Shown piece by piece: positions 11,088-22,413 of a stretch of DNA of 64,000 nt; within the stretch, counting starts at the first letter, position 1; each line of letters begins with the position of its first letter. The translations under genes were made by a program, and so were the position numbers. Origin of the DNA: Panagrolaimus kolymaensis. Its lineage: Eukaryota; Nematoda; Chromadorea; Rhabditida; Panagrolaimidae. Location: contig JAJQJQ010000071.1 of assembly GCA_028622995.1 (NCBI GenBank), forward strand, positions 620,001-684,000. The letters are read 5' to 3'. A model generated the notes under the pieces. The model was not told where the DNA came from. It saw only the letters and a list, made by a program, of their open reading frames with translations, and searched no databases.

Positions 11088-13120
11088 TTAAAATTCTACA
11101 AATTCTGTCTCTTCCAAATTTTGAGATTCGTAGTTTTTATGAGCTTCAATGATTTCGTTTGATTTATCAACATTCGAGAAGTTAGAATGGACAACCGTGA
11201 ATCCAATATTTCCACAAATGGCATAATTAATATATTCAAATTTATTTGGGCTGAATGCTCCATTATATTCACCAGAAAGTAAAACACAGCGGTCTTTTTT
11301 ATTCTTGCATTTTAAGATTATTTGGATATCAATTCCAATTTCTGATCGTTTATAAATATTTTTGGTTTCATTAAATTCATAATAAAAAACATAAATAATC
11401 CAAGAACTGTAATTAATCTTCAAATATTGGTTATCAGAAATCATGGTAAAATCATCAAAATTTTGAGTAAAGAAAAAGCGAAGGTAAACGCTAAATAATA
11501 AAAATTATTGATATCGATTTTATTCGCTACAATTGACGAAAAACCTTTTAGGGGAGGATTCAATAAATTTTTGGCAAAAATTTTTCCCAATTTTTTCATA
11601 AATTTTCGGGTCATCTTTTTTAACATCAGAATAATTCAAAGCTTTTAAGGTATGATCTAATAATTTGGTTGTTTGGTAGTGAGTTTGAACAAATTTGTTT
11701 ACTTAACAAAAAAAAGTAAAAGATTTTAATAATTCCAAGAAAAACGATCAACTAACCCGGTTTTGTATTTTTATTGGCAATTCGATGCTTTTTTAATCGG
11801 ACTCTATAAATTCATCCGAATCTCAATCACAATAAATATTTCCATTTTTATCTCGATGCTTTCTTGTTTTTTTGTAAGACGTTGCATGATGCTTTTACTT
11901 TTGTTTGATGGGGCTGCTTCACAGAATAATGGATTTTATTATTCTTAATGCCTTTCGTTCGGGTGATGATGGTTGGTATTATTTAGAATGATGAGGAAAT
12001 GTTTGTGTTGGCATTTGAGTTAATGGAATTTGGATTTCTTCGCAAAATTTTTGCGAACTAAAAACCACGAAAGAAACATCATTTTACTTCTTCAAAGGGA
12101 AACAAAAACTAAAGTTCATTTTCACCGTGTTTATTTTTTTTCCTCGGCATAAAAAATTATTGTAAATTAATTATATCATATTTTTATCAGGTAAAAAAAG
12201 TATCATATCATCAGTAGTTTGTTACAAAGTTGAGTAATATGTGCTAAACTGGTGCAGTGGTTAATGCTTCTGATTTTCATTCGAAGATCGGCGGTTCAAC
12301 TTCCATCCGAATGATTTAAAAAGTAACTGAATATGGGTCTTCTATGATCATAAACCAGGGTTAATTCCCAGGTGTTGTTAATAGAAGTTTCTGATGGTTG
12401 TCCAAGTGTATGAGGATGATTTTTTTTTCATTTTTTAAACAAAAATTGCATGCCGAAGGAAAGCTTTTTTTACTTTGTCGAATATAAACTATTATATTCG
12501 TAATTTTATTTTTTAAGAAAATTACAACTTTTATTTTATTAATTTTGGTTGTTTCACAATGGTAAACCGCTTTGGATAAAAAGTTATTAAATTTTTTAAA
12601 TGTGAGTTCATAAAAAAATCGATGAAAATATAATTTTAAGAAATATCTCTTCCGTTTCCTAAAATTTTTAGTTTGAAAAAGTTTCTTGCAAAATAAATAA
12701 ATAATTTTACATACTCTTGTTGCGACTCGGCGAAATTCGGGATTTTTCCATTTCTCATCATTTTCCATATCTTCTGAAATGCGGGAATAATTTTTTACTT
12801 CCATAGCCATATCTTCAGCGGAATTATCGATGGCAAATCTAACATGCTTTTTAGGCTAAAAAATAATAAATATATTATAATGCTTTTTTTTTATTATCCA
12901 AATTTGCAGTCTAATTTAAAAAAGTTTTGAAAATAAATTATTTTAATATTTCAAGAAAATGTTTTTAAATTTTAGAAATTATGGTAATTTTAAAATTGCT
13001 TTCAATAAATATTGTCAAAAATTTTTAGTAAAAATTAGAAATCAATAAAAAGTAAAATTTAAATAACTTTTCGCTTACCCGGAGGCCATCTGAAACATCC
13101 AAAGTTCTTTTTCGATTCAT
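11088..13120 (-). CDS. Orphan nuclear-type protein, 248 aa
   Basis: Four exons (13120-13079, 12855-12711, 11701-11545, 11490-11088) give a 248-aa frame with all phases agreeing. The N-terminus is basic (MNRKRTLDV...PKKHVRF), like a nuclear localisation signal. A helical stretch follows (FVQTHYQTTKLLDHTLKALN), then a beta-rich C-terminal half with scattered cysteines (CKNKKDRC). It sits among the WH1/finger family, but I see no finger repeats or WH1 domain in it. Intron 2 is about 1 kb, far longer than its neighbours, because a SINE copy has inserted there. The acceptor of exon 3 is weak (GTTAAG), so that junction is the least certain part. Confidence 0.6.
12243..12418 (+). mobile_element. tRNA-derived SINE, copy 2 (intronic)
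   Basis: Head CTGGTGCAGTGGTTAATGCT (A box-like) and a diverged B box (GGTTCAACTTCC) precede the shared body with CCAGGGTTAATTCCCAGG and AATAGAAGTTTCTGATGG. It lies antisense inside the long intron of the 248-aa minus-strand gene. Confidence 0.8.
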
Positions 13121-14742
13121 AGTTTGGGAAGTAAAAAATAATAAATTGAAATAAGAAAAGAAGCTAAAAAACAGAAACATTTATTCGGAAATCCTTTAAA
13201 TTTGCGGGAAATAAAAATTTTGAAAAAAACCGCGGCGAATATACATTTTAAAAAAATGGAGAGGTTTTTTTGTTTTTATTGGAGCCAAAATTAATAAAAG
13301 TAAATCATTAAAAACTCGATTTCAAAAATAGAATGATCAAACTTCCTTTGAGATAATTATTGATATAAAACAAAAAAAAATGCAAAAAATCAACTAAAAA
13401 ATTGTTGTTTTTGCTTTTCACAAAAAAGGAGCGAAGAAAAAATGCCCTTAGACAATAAATATTTTTTATAAAAAGGCGCTAAAATCGAGTTATTGATTTC
13501 CTTTCTTTGTTTTCCCTTTTTTTGGAAGCCTTTTTTAACTTTTTTCGCTGATTGAAAAAAAATCAAAAAACTTCCAATAATATTTAGTTTTTATGTCGCT
13601 TCGAAAAAAAATAAGATGGCGCACTAGATTTATAGGGAAAAATTGCTTTTCTTTTCTTAACCTTTTTTGTATCTCTGCTGCAAAACTTTTTGAAAACGAA
13701 TGGTTGCAAAAAACTCCTGCTATTTTAAAACGCCCTTTGTGAAAGTAAAGTCTTTTTTTCTTCCTTGTTTTTGCACCTCTGTTGTTGGATTTGAAGGAGA
13801 AAAATAAGTGTAAATTCCACAAATAACTATTTCTTCTGGTTTTTGTTTTCTCATAGCCATTTTTCGAGAAAAAAGTCTCTAGTGAGTGTTTAATAACATT
13901 AGGTGTCGAATCTAAATCGTGAGTTTCGTTTTAACAGTTTCCCAAAGAAATGGATTTAAAAATCTTTCAGCATCTTGGAGTATTTATAATTTACAAATTC
14001 TTGAAAGCTTGTTGGATAAAAAACTTGAACCATAGAAAAAAGTTTTACAAATTTCAAGAAAGATTGGACATGCTTTTAATTTTTAAATATTTTTTATTAA
14101 ACATTTTGTTAGCCAAGTTCCGATAAACTCCGGAACGAAAATCAAATAAAATAAATCGAATTAATTTTGAAGCTTTTTAGGTTTTACAATTCTCTGGAAG
14201 ATTGGACCTGCTATTTTTTAATTGACACTTTTCCTGAAACCTTTGTTCTTTGAAAAATATTTTTTTTTCACGTGTTTATATTTTCATTAAAAATAAACAT
14301 TCGTAAACAATGCAGGTGTTTCTTCTCCTTTTTTTTTTATTTCCAATTGATGAAGTGTGTGATTTTTTAAGTGCTTGAACGCTACTTTCTTTTTATATGA
14401 CTCAAAAAGTTTATGACTTTTAAATAATTTTTGAAATTAGCATTCTTTTTGATTATATTTTAATACGAATAAAAAACAATATCACTTTTTCGTTCTTGGT
14501 TCTCCTCTTCCAGTATATATGTATGTATGTATCGATTTGAGGAAAAATTTTTTCTTACACCTTTAAGAGCCTTTCTTTTTCATAGAAAAAAACCCTATAA
14601 ACAAATCGATTATTTTCCGCGCGCAATAAACAAAACAAAGTTTCAAAAAAAAAGTTGGTTTGTAATTTTTTATATTCTTCAGAAACTTCATTTTTCTCCA
14701 CAAAACTTGATTTTTGAACAATATTGGATTTATTAGTAATCA
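13121..14742. other. Intergenic, AT-rich
   Basis: Region between divergent genes (minus at 13120, plus at 14743), so it should hold both promoters. There is a short TATG microsatellite near 14515. No supported coding or RNA feature. Confidence 0.45.
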
Positions 14743-17700
14743 ATGGCTGATAACTTGGGTTTTTTATCGGTAAAAAAAATATTTCTTTAATTTATTTTTT
14801 ACAATTTTTTATTTGATCCTTTTTAGAATAAAAAGAAGCATTTATTGATTATAAACGAAAAACACCAAAAAATCGAATACAATGGAATTTTTGAACTCAA
14901 AATAACTAATTTACCGGAGTCGAAATGGTTATTAGTTTCTCCAGTAAATGAAGGTAGTAATTGTTTTACTGATTCTATAAAAAAATACTTTCGTTTTAGA
15001 ATATAAACCATTTTCCGTTAAATTTGATAGTTTATTCATCCAACAAAAAGTAAGCCAATATTTCTTTTTAAATAAATTCTTTGGAAAAATACAACTTTCA
15101 GCATATTTTATGTGTTTATGATGCTGATAAATTTTATAATTTTGCACTGATTTTTTCCAATGAAAATATTTCAAAGAAAATTTTTGATATCGTCACAAAA
15201 AATAAGCCAAAGGTAAGTTCCTAAACTTTATGACAGATATAAAAAATGTTAGAAATTTTAGATTTCCTCGGAAGAATCGAACAAAATTTTTTATGAAAGA
15301 TTTTTAAACCAACTTTGTGAAACAATTTTGACTTCAGCCACACCCGCAGTTTTTATGAAACAATTAATAATGGATTTAGGGAACTTATATGTTGGGAAGG
15401 AAAAAGAAAACTTCATTAATTTTTTGAAGGCAAAAAATCTTGATTCAATTATTTTCGAAGTTATCAAAACTGAAGCATCCGGTGAAGATAATCCAATGGA
15501 AATAATTGAGTAAGGAATATATATAATTCAGCAACAAACAAAAAATCATTCTTCTGAAAAAAAATTTTTAGGTCTCCTCCACCCAAAAATAAAACAAAAA
15601 ATATTTGCATTGGAAATGGTTTAGGCGACTTATCAGGCAATAATGATAGTAACGACATTAGAAATCGGTTTCATGCTATTAAACGAGAAGCAGCGGTCGA
15701 TGAACAAAATGGTCAAAATTTAAATAATATTAATTCAACCCAAAATAATGAAAGGAAAAAAAGCGTGTAAGTTAAATATTTTTTAATTTAAAATTTGGAT
15801 ATCTGCTTTTATTTTTTTAATAGTTCGCTTCAAACTGGAAATTTGAATCAGCCTCATGAAGCTTGTTGCACTTTCCATGAAGCAACTGAAGCAAGTCCAG
15901 AAAGTGTGGACCAAGGAAATTGTGAACTTTCAAAGTAAAATTTTTTTTTGGAAATTCAAAAAAAATGTAATAATAATATTTTTAGTTTGAACTCTGCCAA
16001 TTCTTGTGAAATACCTTCTTCTATTATGAATGAATCAAGTGTTGAGAAAAACTCTCCTCTTCTTGAACCCACGATTCCCAATGAACAAACAAAGGCTGTA
16101 GTTCCGGAGCAATCAAATATTCTTGCCAACACCAAGTAAGTTTTTGAAAACCAAAAACCCAAAAAGAAGGAAGATAAAATTAAATTTTTTAGCCCTGAAA
16201 TTTCTCGTGTCGACGAAATTGCTTCCAATCAAAATTTAAATAAAGAAAATTATAATTTGAGAAGACGAAGAGCTGCAGTTGAGATTATCAATATTAATCC
16301 TTTTAATGATTCTGATAAAAATGATTCTGATTTTTCCCCAAATAATTTAGACCATCCAGAAAGTGAAAAAGAGCTATCAGAACAACCACCAAATTCTTCG
16401 AAATCAAAGTAAGCATTAAAAAAAACACAGTGTTATTTCACGAAAACTTTCGAAACAAAAATACAAAAACTTTATTTTAGAATTCCATCGAAAAAACCAA
16501 AATACTCTGTTGCCGCTGCATCAAAGAAAACAGAAACGTCTAAAATTATTATTAAAAAACCAAAATATGCTTTGAAAGAGCAAGAAAAAACTGGTGGAAA
16601 AACTATTCAACGATTAATTATTTTTAATCCCGAAAATATGGATTTATGTTATGAATTTTATTGGGTTACCGCTAAAAAGTGTTATGCTTGTTGTGGCTGC
16701 ATTGCATCTGGAAAACAATTAAAAGCCAAAGTTTTAAATGAAAAAACTCAAAAGGAATATATTGAATTGGATGATAAAGAGCATGTTTGCCAATGGCGGC
16801 CTTATGATGCATTGAAATATTCAGATGAAAAGAAAATTATTAATTTACCAAATTTTGAACTTCGAGATATTTCAAATGGAATATATAAAACTTTAATAAT
16901 TTTTGATGAAAGCAATAAAAATTTATGCTTTGAATATGGTTATATTTCAAGAACCAAATATTATAGTTGCCGAAAATGCAGTAACTCTGAAAGGAAAGTT
17001 GTTAAGGCCAACTTGTATTATAATGAAGCCAATAATAATGAACCATATATTATTCTTGGGCATGAAACTCATTTATGTCAAATGAAACCTTACCTTCCAG
17101 AAACAAAAGAAATTATTATTGAATTAACGCATTTTAAACTTATTCCAAATGCAAAAGGAGCTCCAAAAATAATAATTTTTGCTGATGACGACCGCAAAAA
17201 AGGATACGATTTTTCGATAAGTAAATCAAATATATGTATTTGTTTGAGTTGCATTGCAAGAAAAAGTTCGAATGCTAAAAATAAGAAGGATGAAAAAATT
17301 GCATTATTTTCCGTAAAATTATGTGAAAATGGAGAGAATGGAGAAAAATATATTAAATTAAAAAATGATTTGAAACATGAATGTCAAATGAAAAATTTTA
17401 AAGCTGATCAAGAAAAGAAATATGAAGCCCAGCTGGTTTACGCACCAAATTATGTTGCATATTCCAAAAAGAATGATAAAATTTTAAGATTGGCAATTTA
17501 TGATGCAAATGATCGAAATTTATGTTATGAATTTAAATATCGAAAATGGGATAAAAAATTTGAATGTAAAAAATGCTTTAAAGATAAAAACTTAATTGTA
17601 ACAGTGCGGGCTTTAAAAAGTGAAAATGGAGAAGAATTTCTTCGATATGGAAGAAATATGCATAAATGTATTCCCCAAAATGTTAAAAATATTATTGACT

Positions 17701-18323
17701 CAAATATTGAAATTTTGAAAGAAACTGGTGTTGCTATTTTGGAAGATGAAAATGACGAGGATGATGACCAAAAAATAGTCAAACAAGGTGATTTTGAATT
17801 GCGCCCAAATAAAGAAGGAATCCCAGAAGCTGAATTAATTATTTTTAATTCCAACGATCGAAACCTTTGTTATCGATATTCATATTATAAATCTCGAATA
17901 AGTTATAATTGTTTCGATTGTATTAATCAGAAGAAGCTTCATGTCAGCGCAGTATTAAAAACGAATAGCGAAGGAGAGAACTATCTCATTCTTGGAAAAA
18001 ACGAACATCAATGTAAACCAATTAAATATGAACCTTATCAGGAAATACGATATTATGATTATACAGCTTTTAATTTGGAGAATAATAATAATGTCACTGC
18101 AACTTTGAATGTTTTTATTTCCAATAGTCGTAGTGAATGCTATAAATATCGTTATAGCAATGAAACCAAATTGTTTTATTGCATTGGTTGCAGGGCAGAA
18201 AAGAAAACTCATTTGAATGCAAAAATTTTTACGGATGATAATGGAAAAAAATATGTTAAAGATGTATCAAACATCAAACATGAGTGTATTCCTTATAAAT
18301 GTGAAACAACGACACATGAATAA
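14743..18323 (+). CDS. WH1/PH-like domain protein with six FLYWCH-like fingers (family member B)
   Basis: Ten exons (14743-14769, 14827-14953, 15000-15049, 15102-15212, 15262-15509, 15572-15766, 15824-15934, 15986-16135, 16193-16408, 16481-18323) make 1025 aa. Residues 10-105 are the WH1-like domain, about 106-190 the helical domain, 190-445 a disordered Ser/Asn-rich linker with basic patches (NLRRRRAAVEI, SKKPKY), and 450-1022 six finger repeats of about 75-95 aa. A repeat runs L-x-I-F...NLCYEY...YxC-x2-C...A...GxxYIxLG...H-x-C. Repeat 3 is the most diverged (C-I-C-x2-C, longer loop). The Cys/His spacing recalls FLYWCH/WRKY-GCM1 zinc fingers but ends H-x-C rather than H-x-H. Exon lengths 127 and 50 nt equal those of the minus-strand paralogue. 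Function unknown; nucleic-acid binding is the likely role by analogy. Confidence 0.85.
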
Positions 18324-19514
18324 TAATAATCTTTCATTAAAAATGGATGACAAATTAATTTATTTCATTTTAAAGAAGCAGCAACTTTCTCTTATAATTA
18401 ATTTTTATATGTATTTTGTTCCTTTGATTTATGTTGATAGAAAACTTATGTTTCTTCGATAAAACAATTGTTCTAAAAAAAACGAGAGAGCGGGTGGGAA
18501 CAAAAATTGCAATAAATCTTTCGAAAAAATTTTAACTGGGGTTATTTTGCATTTTTTTTTCTCAAGAATACTCACAAATTTTGGTTAATGAAGCAAGAAA
18601 AGCTCCAAACAAACATATCTAAAAAGTTTTATTTTTGCATTTATTTTCTACTAAAAATCAACTAAATACATATTTTGTTTTCATATATCATAATTTTTCA
18701 CAGAAACAAAAAGTTAAGCCACCAAATTTCTTTGAAAAATTTGATGCAAATTTAGAGCTTGGGAAAAAATGACAAAGATGGGTAAATATTACAAGGATTT
18801 CAATTTTTTGTATCCAAAATTAAAAAGCATAAACGAAACTTTTTTATTAATTGTTTAAACTACAAAACAATGCAAAAGTGAAGCTGCTAAAAAAAATTTA
18901 AACTATTTTTTGAGATAAAATAAGAAAGAAAATAAGGGAGTTTGAAACCCTTCGTAAAAACATTTTTTTTTGTTGCCATAAAAAAGTGATCCTAACAAAG
19001 TGTTTCACATTTTTTGACCATTGCGTTGTTCCTTTTTTCCTTGCCGGCTTACCATTTGCTTGACTTTTTTCTGGCGATAATTGATCTGTTTTTTGTTGTT
19101 GTTGCGAACAATGTTTTCTTCTTCGGCGTTGTTTATTATGCTGGTTTACCCATTCTTCCTTTTATTTTATTAATTCGCTGTTAGACGATCAACACAAAAA
19201 AGAGGATTTTTTTAAGCGCGATATCTTTACAATTTTTTAAAATAATTAATTAATCAACTTTTATTGAATGTTTTTCTAAAAAATTATTAAATTCTTTTTC
19301 GTTTCAGCTTTTATTTTCAAAGATTTTTTGATATTTTTTATTCTCAAGATTTACAAATTTGGCTTATTTTTGTTTGTTAAAACTAAAAAACTTTAAATTT
19401 TATTCTCTCAAGAATTTGCTGCTCAATGCTATAGGCAAATTTCTGATTGCCATTTATATTTATTAAAGTTTATTTAAATTTAATATTATTTTTTGGAGTT
19501 TTTGCTTATCAAAA
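18324..19514. other. Intergenic, AT-rich
   Basis: No supported gene, RNA or repeat between two family members transcribed in the same direction. Confidence 0.45.
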
Positions 19515-20547
19515 ATGTCAAGTTCTCAAAATCAAGTAGGTTTTTTGTTTATCGTCCTTAAAAAAATTTCCATCAGATGCCTGTATTAATGAAATATTGG
19601 CTGTTATATTTACTTTAACAGCCTCCACCAGCCGCCAGAAAAATCAAAAAAATATTTTCAAACAAAGTATTTTTTCTTCCATGGCCAACGCCCGGACAAA
19701 TCTTAAAATTCATGATGATCTTAAAAAAGCCGATTTTATTGCCTTTTCTGGTAATGATAAATTTTATGGATTTTTTGATGATGATTCAAACCGATACGAG
19801 GCCTTTAAAGATCTTAAAAAAAGGAAGCCAATTTTATGTATTTATTGCAAAAAATTTCCTGTCCCACTCGAATTTGAAGAAAATGAAAAAATTTTATTTC
19901 TTGAAAAGATAAAGGGAATTATTAAATATTATTGGATAATTCCACAAATCAACGCTATTCAAAATATTTCTCGACGAAAATGTCGAGCAAAAGCTTGTAT
20001 TGCCCAAAGATCACCCTCACCAATTCAAGATGAACCGCTTCCATCAGAAACAGCAGATGCCGATGTTGTTTCTGAAGATGATGCTGAAGTTGAAGCAGCG
20101 ATAGCGCCACCAAGATCGACACCATCTTCATCAAGCTCGAATTTAACAGGGTTTTCAAACCTAGATTATGCAATAAGATTGGTTAGATGCCCAACAATTA
20201 ATTATTTCCTTGAAAATTATAGTGGGTCAGTATTTGAAAAAAATAATGGCAATTCTTCAAGGGAACAATCACCGCCTGTTATTACGCTAAGCTCAAATTC
20301 TTCAAGGTCATCCACACCAACATCACAAAATGGAAATGAACCAGAAGTTTATGATATTTCTGATTCAGAAGGTTCTCCAAATTCAAGCCCTGAATATCTA
20401 TCATCTTTCGATGATGAAGATGATGCAACATCTCCCATTATGAATAATTATATTTCTTCTAATCGCGCTTTAAATTCCCACTTATTTAGCGATGAATCAT
20501 CAGAAGAAGAGATTTTGGAAGAAGCTGACGATGATTTGGCAGGTTAA
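19515..20547 (+). CDS. Partial family relative with acidic disordered tail (member C)
   Basis: The best open frame starts at ATG 19681 and gives 288 aa. The first 100 residues contain a block like one finger of the family (FIAFSGN...YGFFDDD...LCIYCKK) in which the distal H-x-C is missing. The rest is disordered, acidic and Ser-rich and holds a SUMO-interaction-like motif (EVYDISDSEG). Upstream, ATG 19515 with donor at 19536 and acceptor at 19621 would add MSSSQNQ plus PPPAARKIKKIFSNK, but in another frame. A one-base difference in the T run near 19670 would join the two, so there is a frameshift, an assembly indel, or a simpler start at 19681. Confidence 0.55.
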
Positions 20548-21768
20548 ATTTGAATATTAAAATATATTTAAAAAAGTTTATTGTATATTTTTGTTGATGT
20601 TTTTTTTATGTTGTAAATTCATTCATTAAATTAACCAATTTAATATTCTTTTTATGTAACCTTTTTTGGATAGACGCCATTGTTATTCTCAAAATAAATT
20701 TCTCTAATAAAAAATTAGAAATCAACCATTATCTATAAATCTTTAGAAACTTATTGAACAAAACATGGGAATAAATGTTTAAAAAAACTTACGCATAAAA
20801 TACTTTTTCAAATTTTGCCGCTATTATTATCTTGTTCAAACTTTTTCATAAAGTCATCAATCTTAAGTTTCGCATAATTTCATTGTGATTTTGTTTCAAA
20901 TATTCAACTCTTAATTTTAAATGCTGTGTCAACCAACCATTGATGTAATAATCTGCCACCATTAAAACTGGATTCAATACACCACCGTCTCTTTTCGAAA
21001 TTTGGTATTTTGCACATCTCATTAATCGTTTGTTAGAGTTTACTTTTTTTTTAAATCTCCCAAATTAGTTTGCCAACATGGGAGATAGGTTAAAGTCAAG
21101 GCTCTATTTTTCTATATTACCGAAAGGAAGGATTTGAGGAGGCTTTTTTAATTATAAAAATTTATTATTTTTCTGCCATCACCAAAGACTAAAAAAATAA
21201 GTCACAATTTTTTTTGTTGAGATTTATGCATTTCAGATTCGTGCCGCAAAAAAAAACCTGCTTTGCCCCATTTTACCCAGACCCATAAAAAAATTTATGT
21301 TCACTATACACTGATTTTACGAATTTTATTGTGGAAAAAGTTGCAAAATTTTTCAAATTTATTAATCCTTTCTCTCAACATTTATTTTTCTTGCACCCAT
21401 TATCTCTGTATTGTTGCTTACAAAAATGCAAACTTACTTTTTATCCAAAGATTTTTTGCCATTTGACTTCTTCGTCCTTTGAAAATAGTGAATAATGTAA
21501 CTGACAAACGCAAGAACTAAAAAAGGAGAAACCAAAATAATAAAAAAATGGATGAAAGGGAGTTCCTTCAAAAAAAGACTATGAGCAAAGGCTTCTTTCT
21601 CTCTCTTTTTTTGTGTTTGTCTTTCCAAAAAAACTAGTGGCATATTCTGGCATGACTATGCCTGCCATACACACTTTTTTTTTCGTGCACACTTTTGTTT
21701 CATGAATGAAGAAAAAATCGAGGTTGAATTACTGAAATAAATTCTAATTTTATTATTTTCTTTCAAAA
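20548..21768. other. Intergenic, AT-rich
   Basis: No feature I can support; pyrimidine-rich ORFs here are low-complexity. Confidence 0.45.
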
Positions 21769-22089
21769 ATGGTATTTATTAAAAATAAAGAAGAAGTCAC
21801 ATTTTGGACTGCTACTTTCGTAATTCCAGCGCTTATTATTGCTTTACTCATTGGTAAGCTTTTTTCTATGCCTTTTAAATCCACAACTCTTTTGCTTTGA
21901 TTTTCTTAAAGCAAAAATAAGATTAATTTTTGTTTTTCTGTTTTCCAAAATGTTTCAAATTTATGGAAATTTTTATCGGTGTATTTTTTTGCAGGTTTCG
22001 TTATTCATCAATTGCATTCTCAAAGAATGGCAAAACGAAAAAAAGACGAAGAGCGTCGAAGAAAGAAAGAAGCAAAAAAGCATCATTGA
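21769..22089 (+). CDS. Small single-pass membrane protein, 59 aa
   Basis: Two exons (21769-21853 and 21995-22089) encode about 59 aa. A short polar N-terminus (MVFIKNKEEVT) is followed by one hydrophobic span (WTATFVIPALIIALLIGFVI) and a strongly basic tail (KRKKDEERRRKKEAKKHH). The positive tail after the span predicts N-out/C-in insertion as a signal anchor. The layout resembles small integral membrane proteins, but I cannot name the family. The junction uses good borders (TTG/GTAAGC, TTTGCAG/G). Confidence 0.6.
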
Positions 22090-22214
22090 TTTTTTATTAT
22101 TGCTTTCTTTTTTGTTTTTTTGCAATTTCATTGGTTTATTTTTGATTTTTGTTTGAGTTGTTAAAAAATAAAGTTTAATAATAAATGAAAAATTATTTGT
22201 GGATTTTTTTACAC

Positions 22215-22346
22215 TTATTTTAAAAAAACTCGCTGCAACATTTCTTTTTTTCTTCTGCTACCTTCGATGAAGCCGACTTCAATATTTGTACTTTGAACCA
22301 CAATTCCTAAAATAAATTTAAAATAGGCGTAACCATAGTAACTCAT
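22215..22346 (-). CDS. Possible 43-aa small protein, head-to-head with BBS9
   Basis: An uninterrupted minus-strand frame starts MSYYGYAYFKFILGIVVQST and ends with a basic segment (GSRRKKEML) and a stop at 22215. Composition is balanced for such AT-rich DNA: a short hydrophobic stretch, then a conserved-looking EVGFIEGSRRKK. It starts 67 bp from the BBS9 ATG on the other strand, so they would share a promoter. It could be a chance ORF. Confidence 0.35.
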   Translation of the reverse strand: MSYYGYAYFKFILGIVVQSTNIEVGFIEGSRRKKEMLQRVFLK

Positions 22347-22413
22347 TTCATGAAAAGAAGGTTTACTAGATTTACAAACAAAATTAAAAAATAATATTTT
22401 AAAGAAATTTGCT

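Noticed and set aside
12361..12810. 149-aa minus-strand ORF
   Set aside because: Only its first part (12810-12711) belongs to exon 2 of the 248-aa gene; the Phe/Lys-rich rest is intron and SINE.
21839..22156. 105-aa ORF rich in Phe/Leu
   Set aside because: It reads through the intron of the 59-aa gene in another frame.
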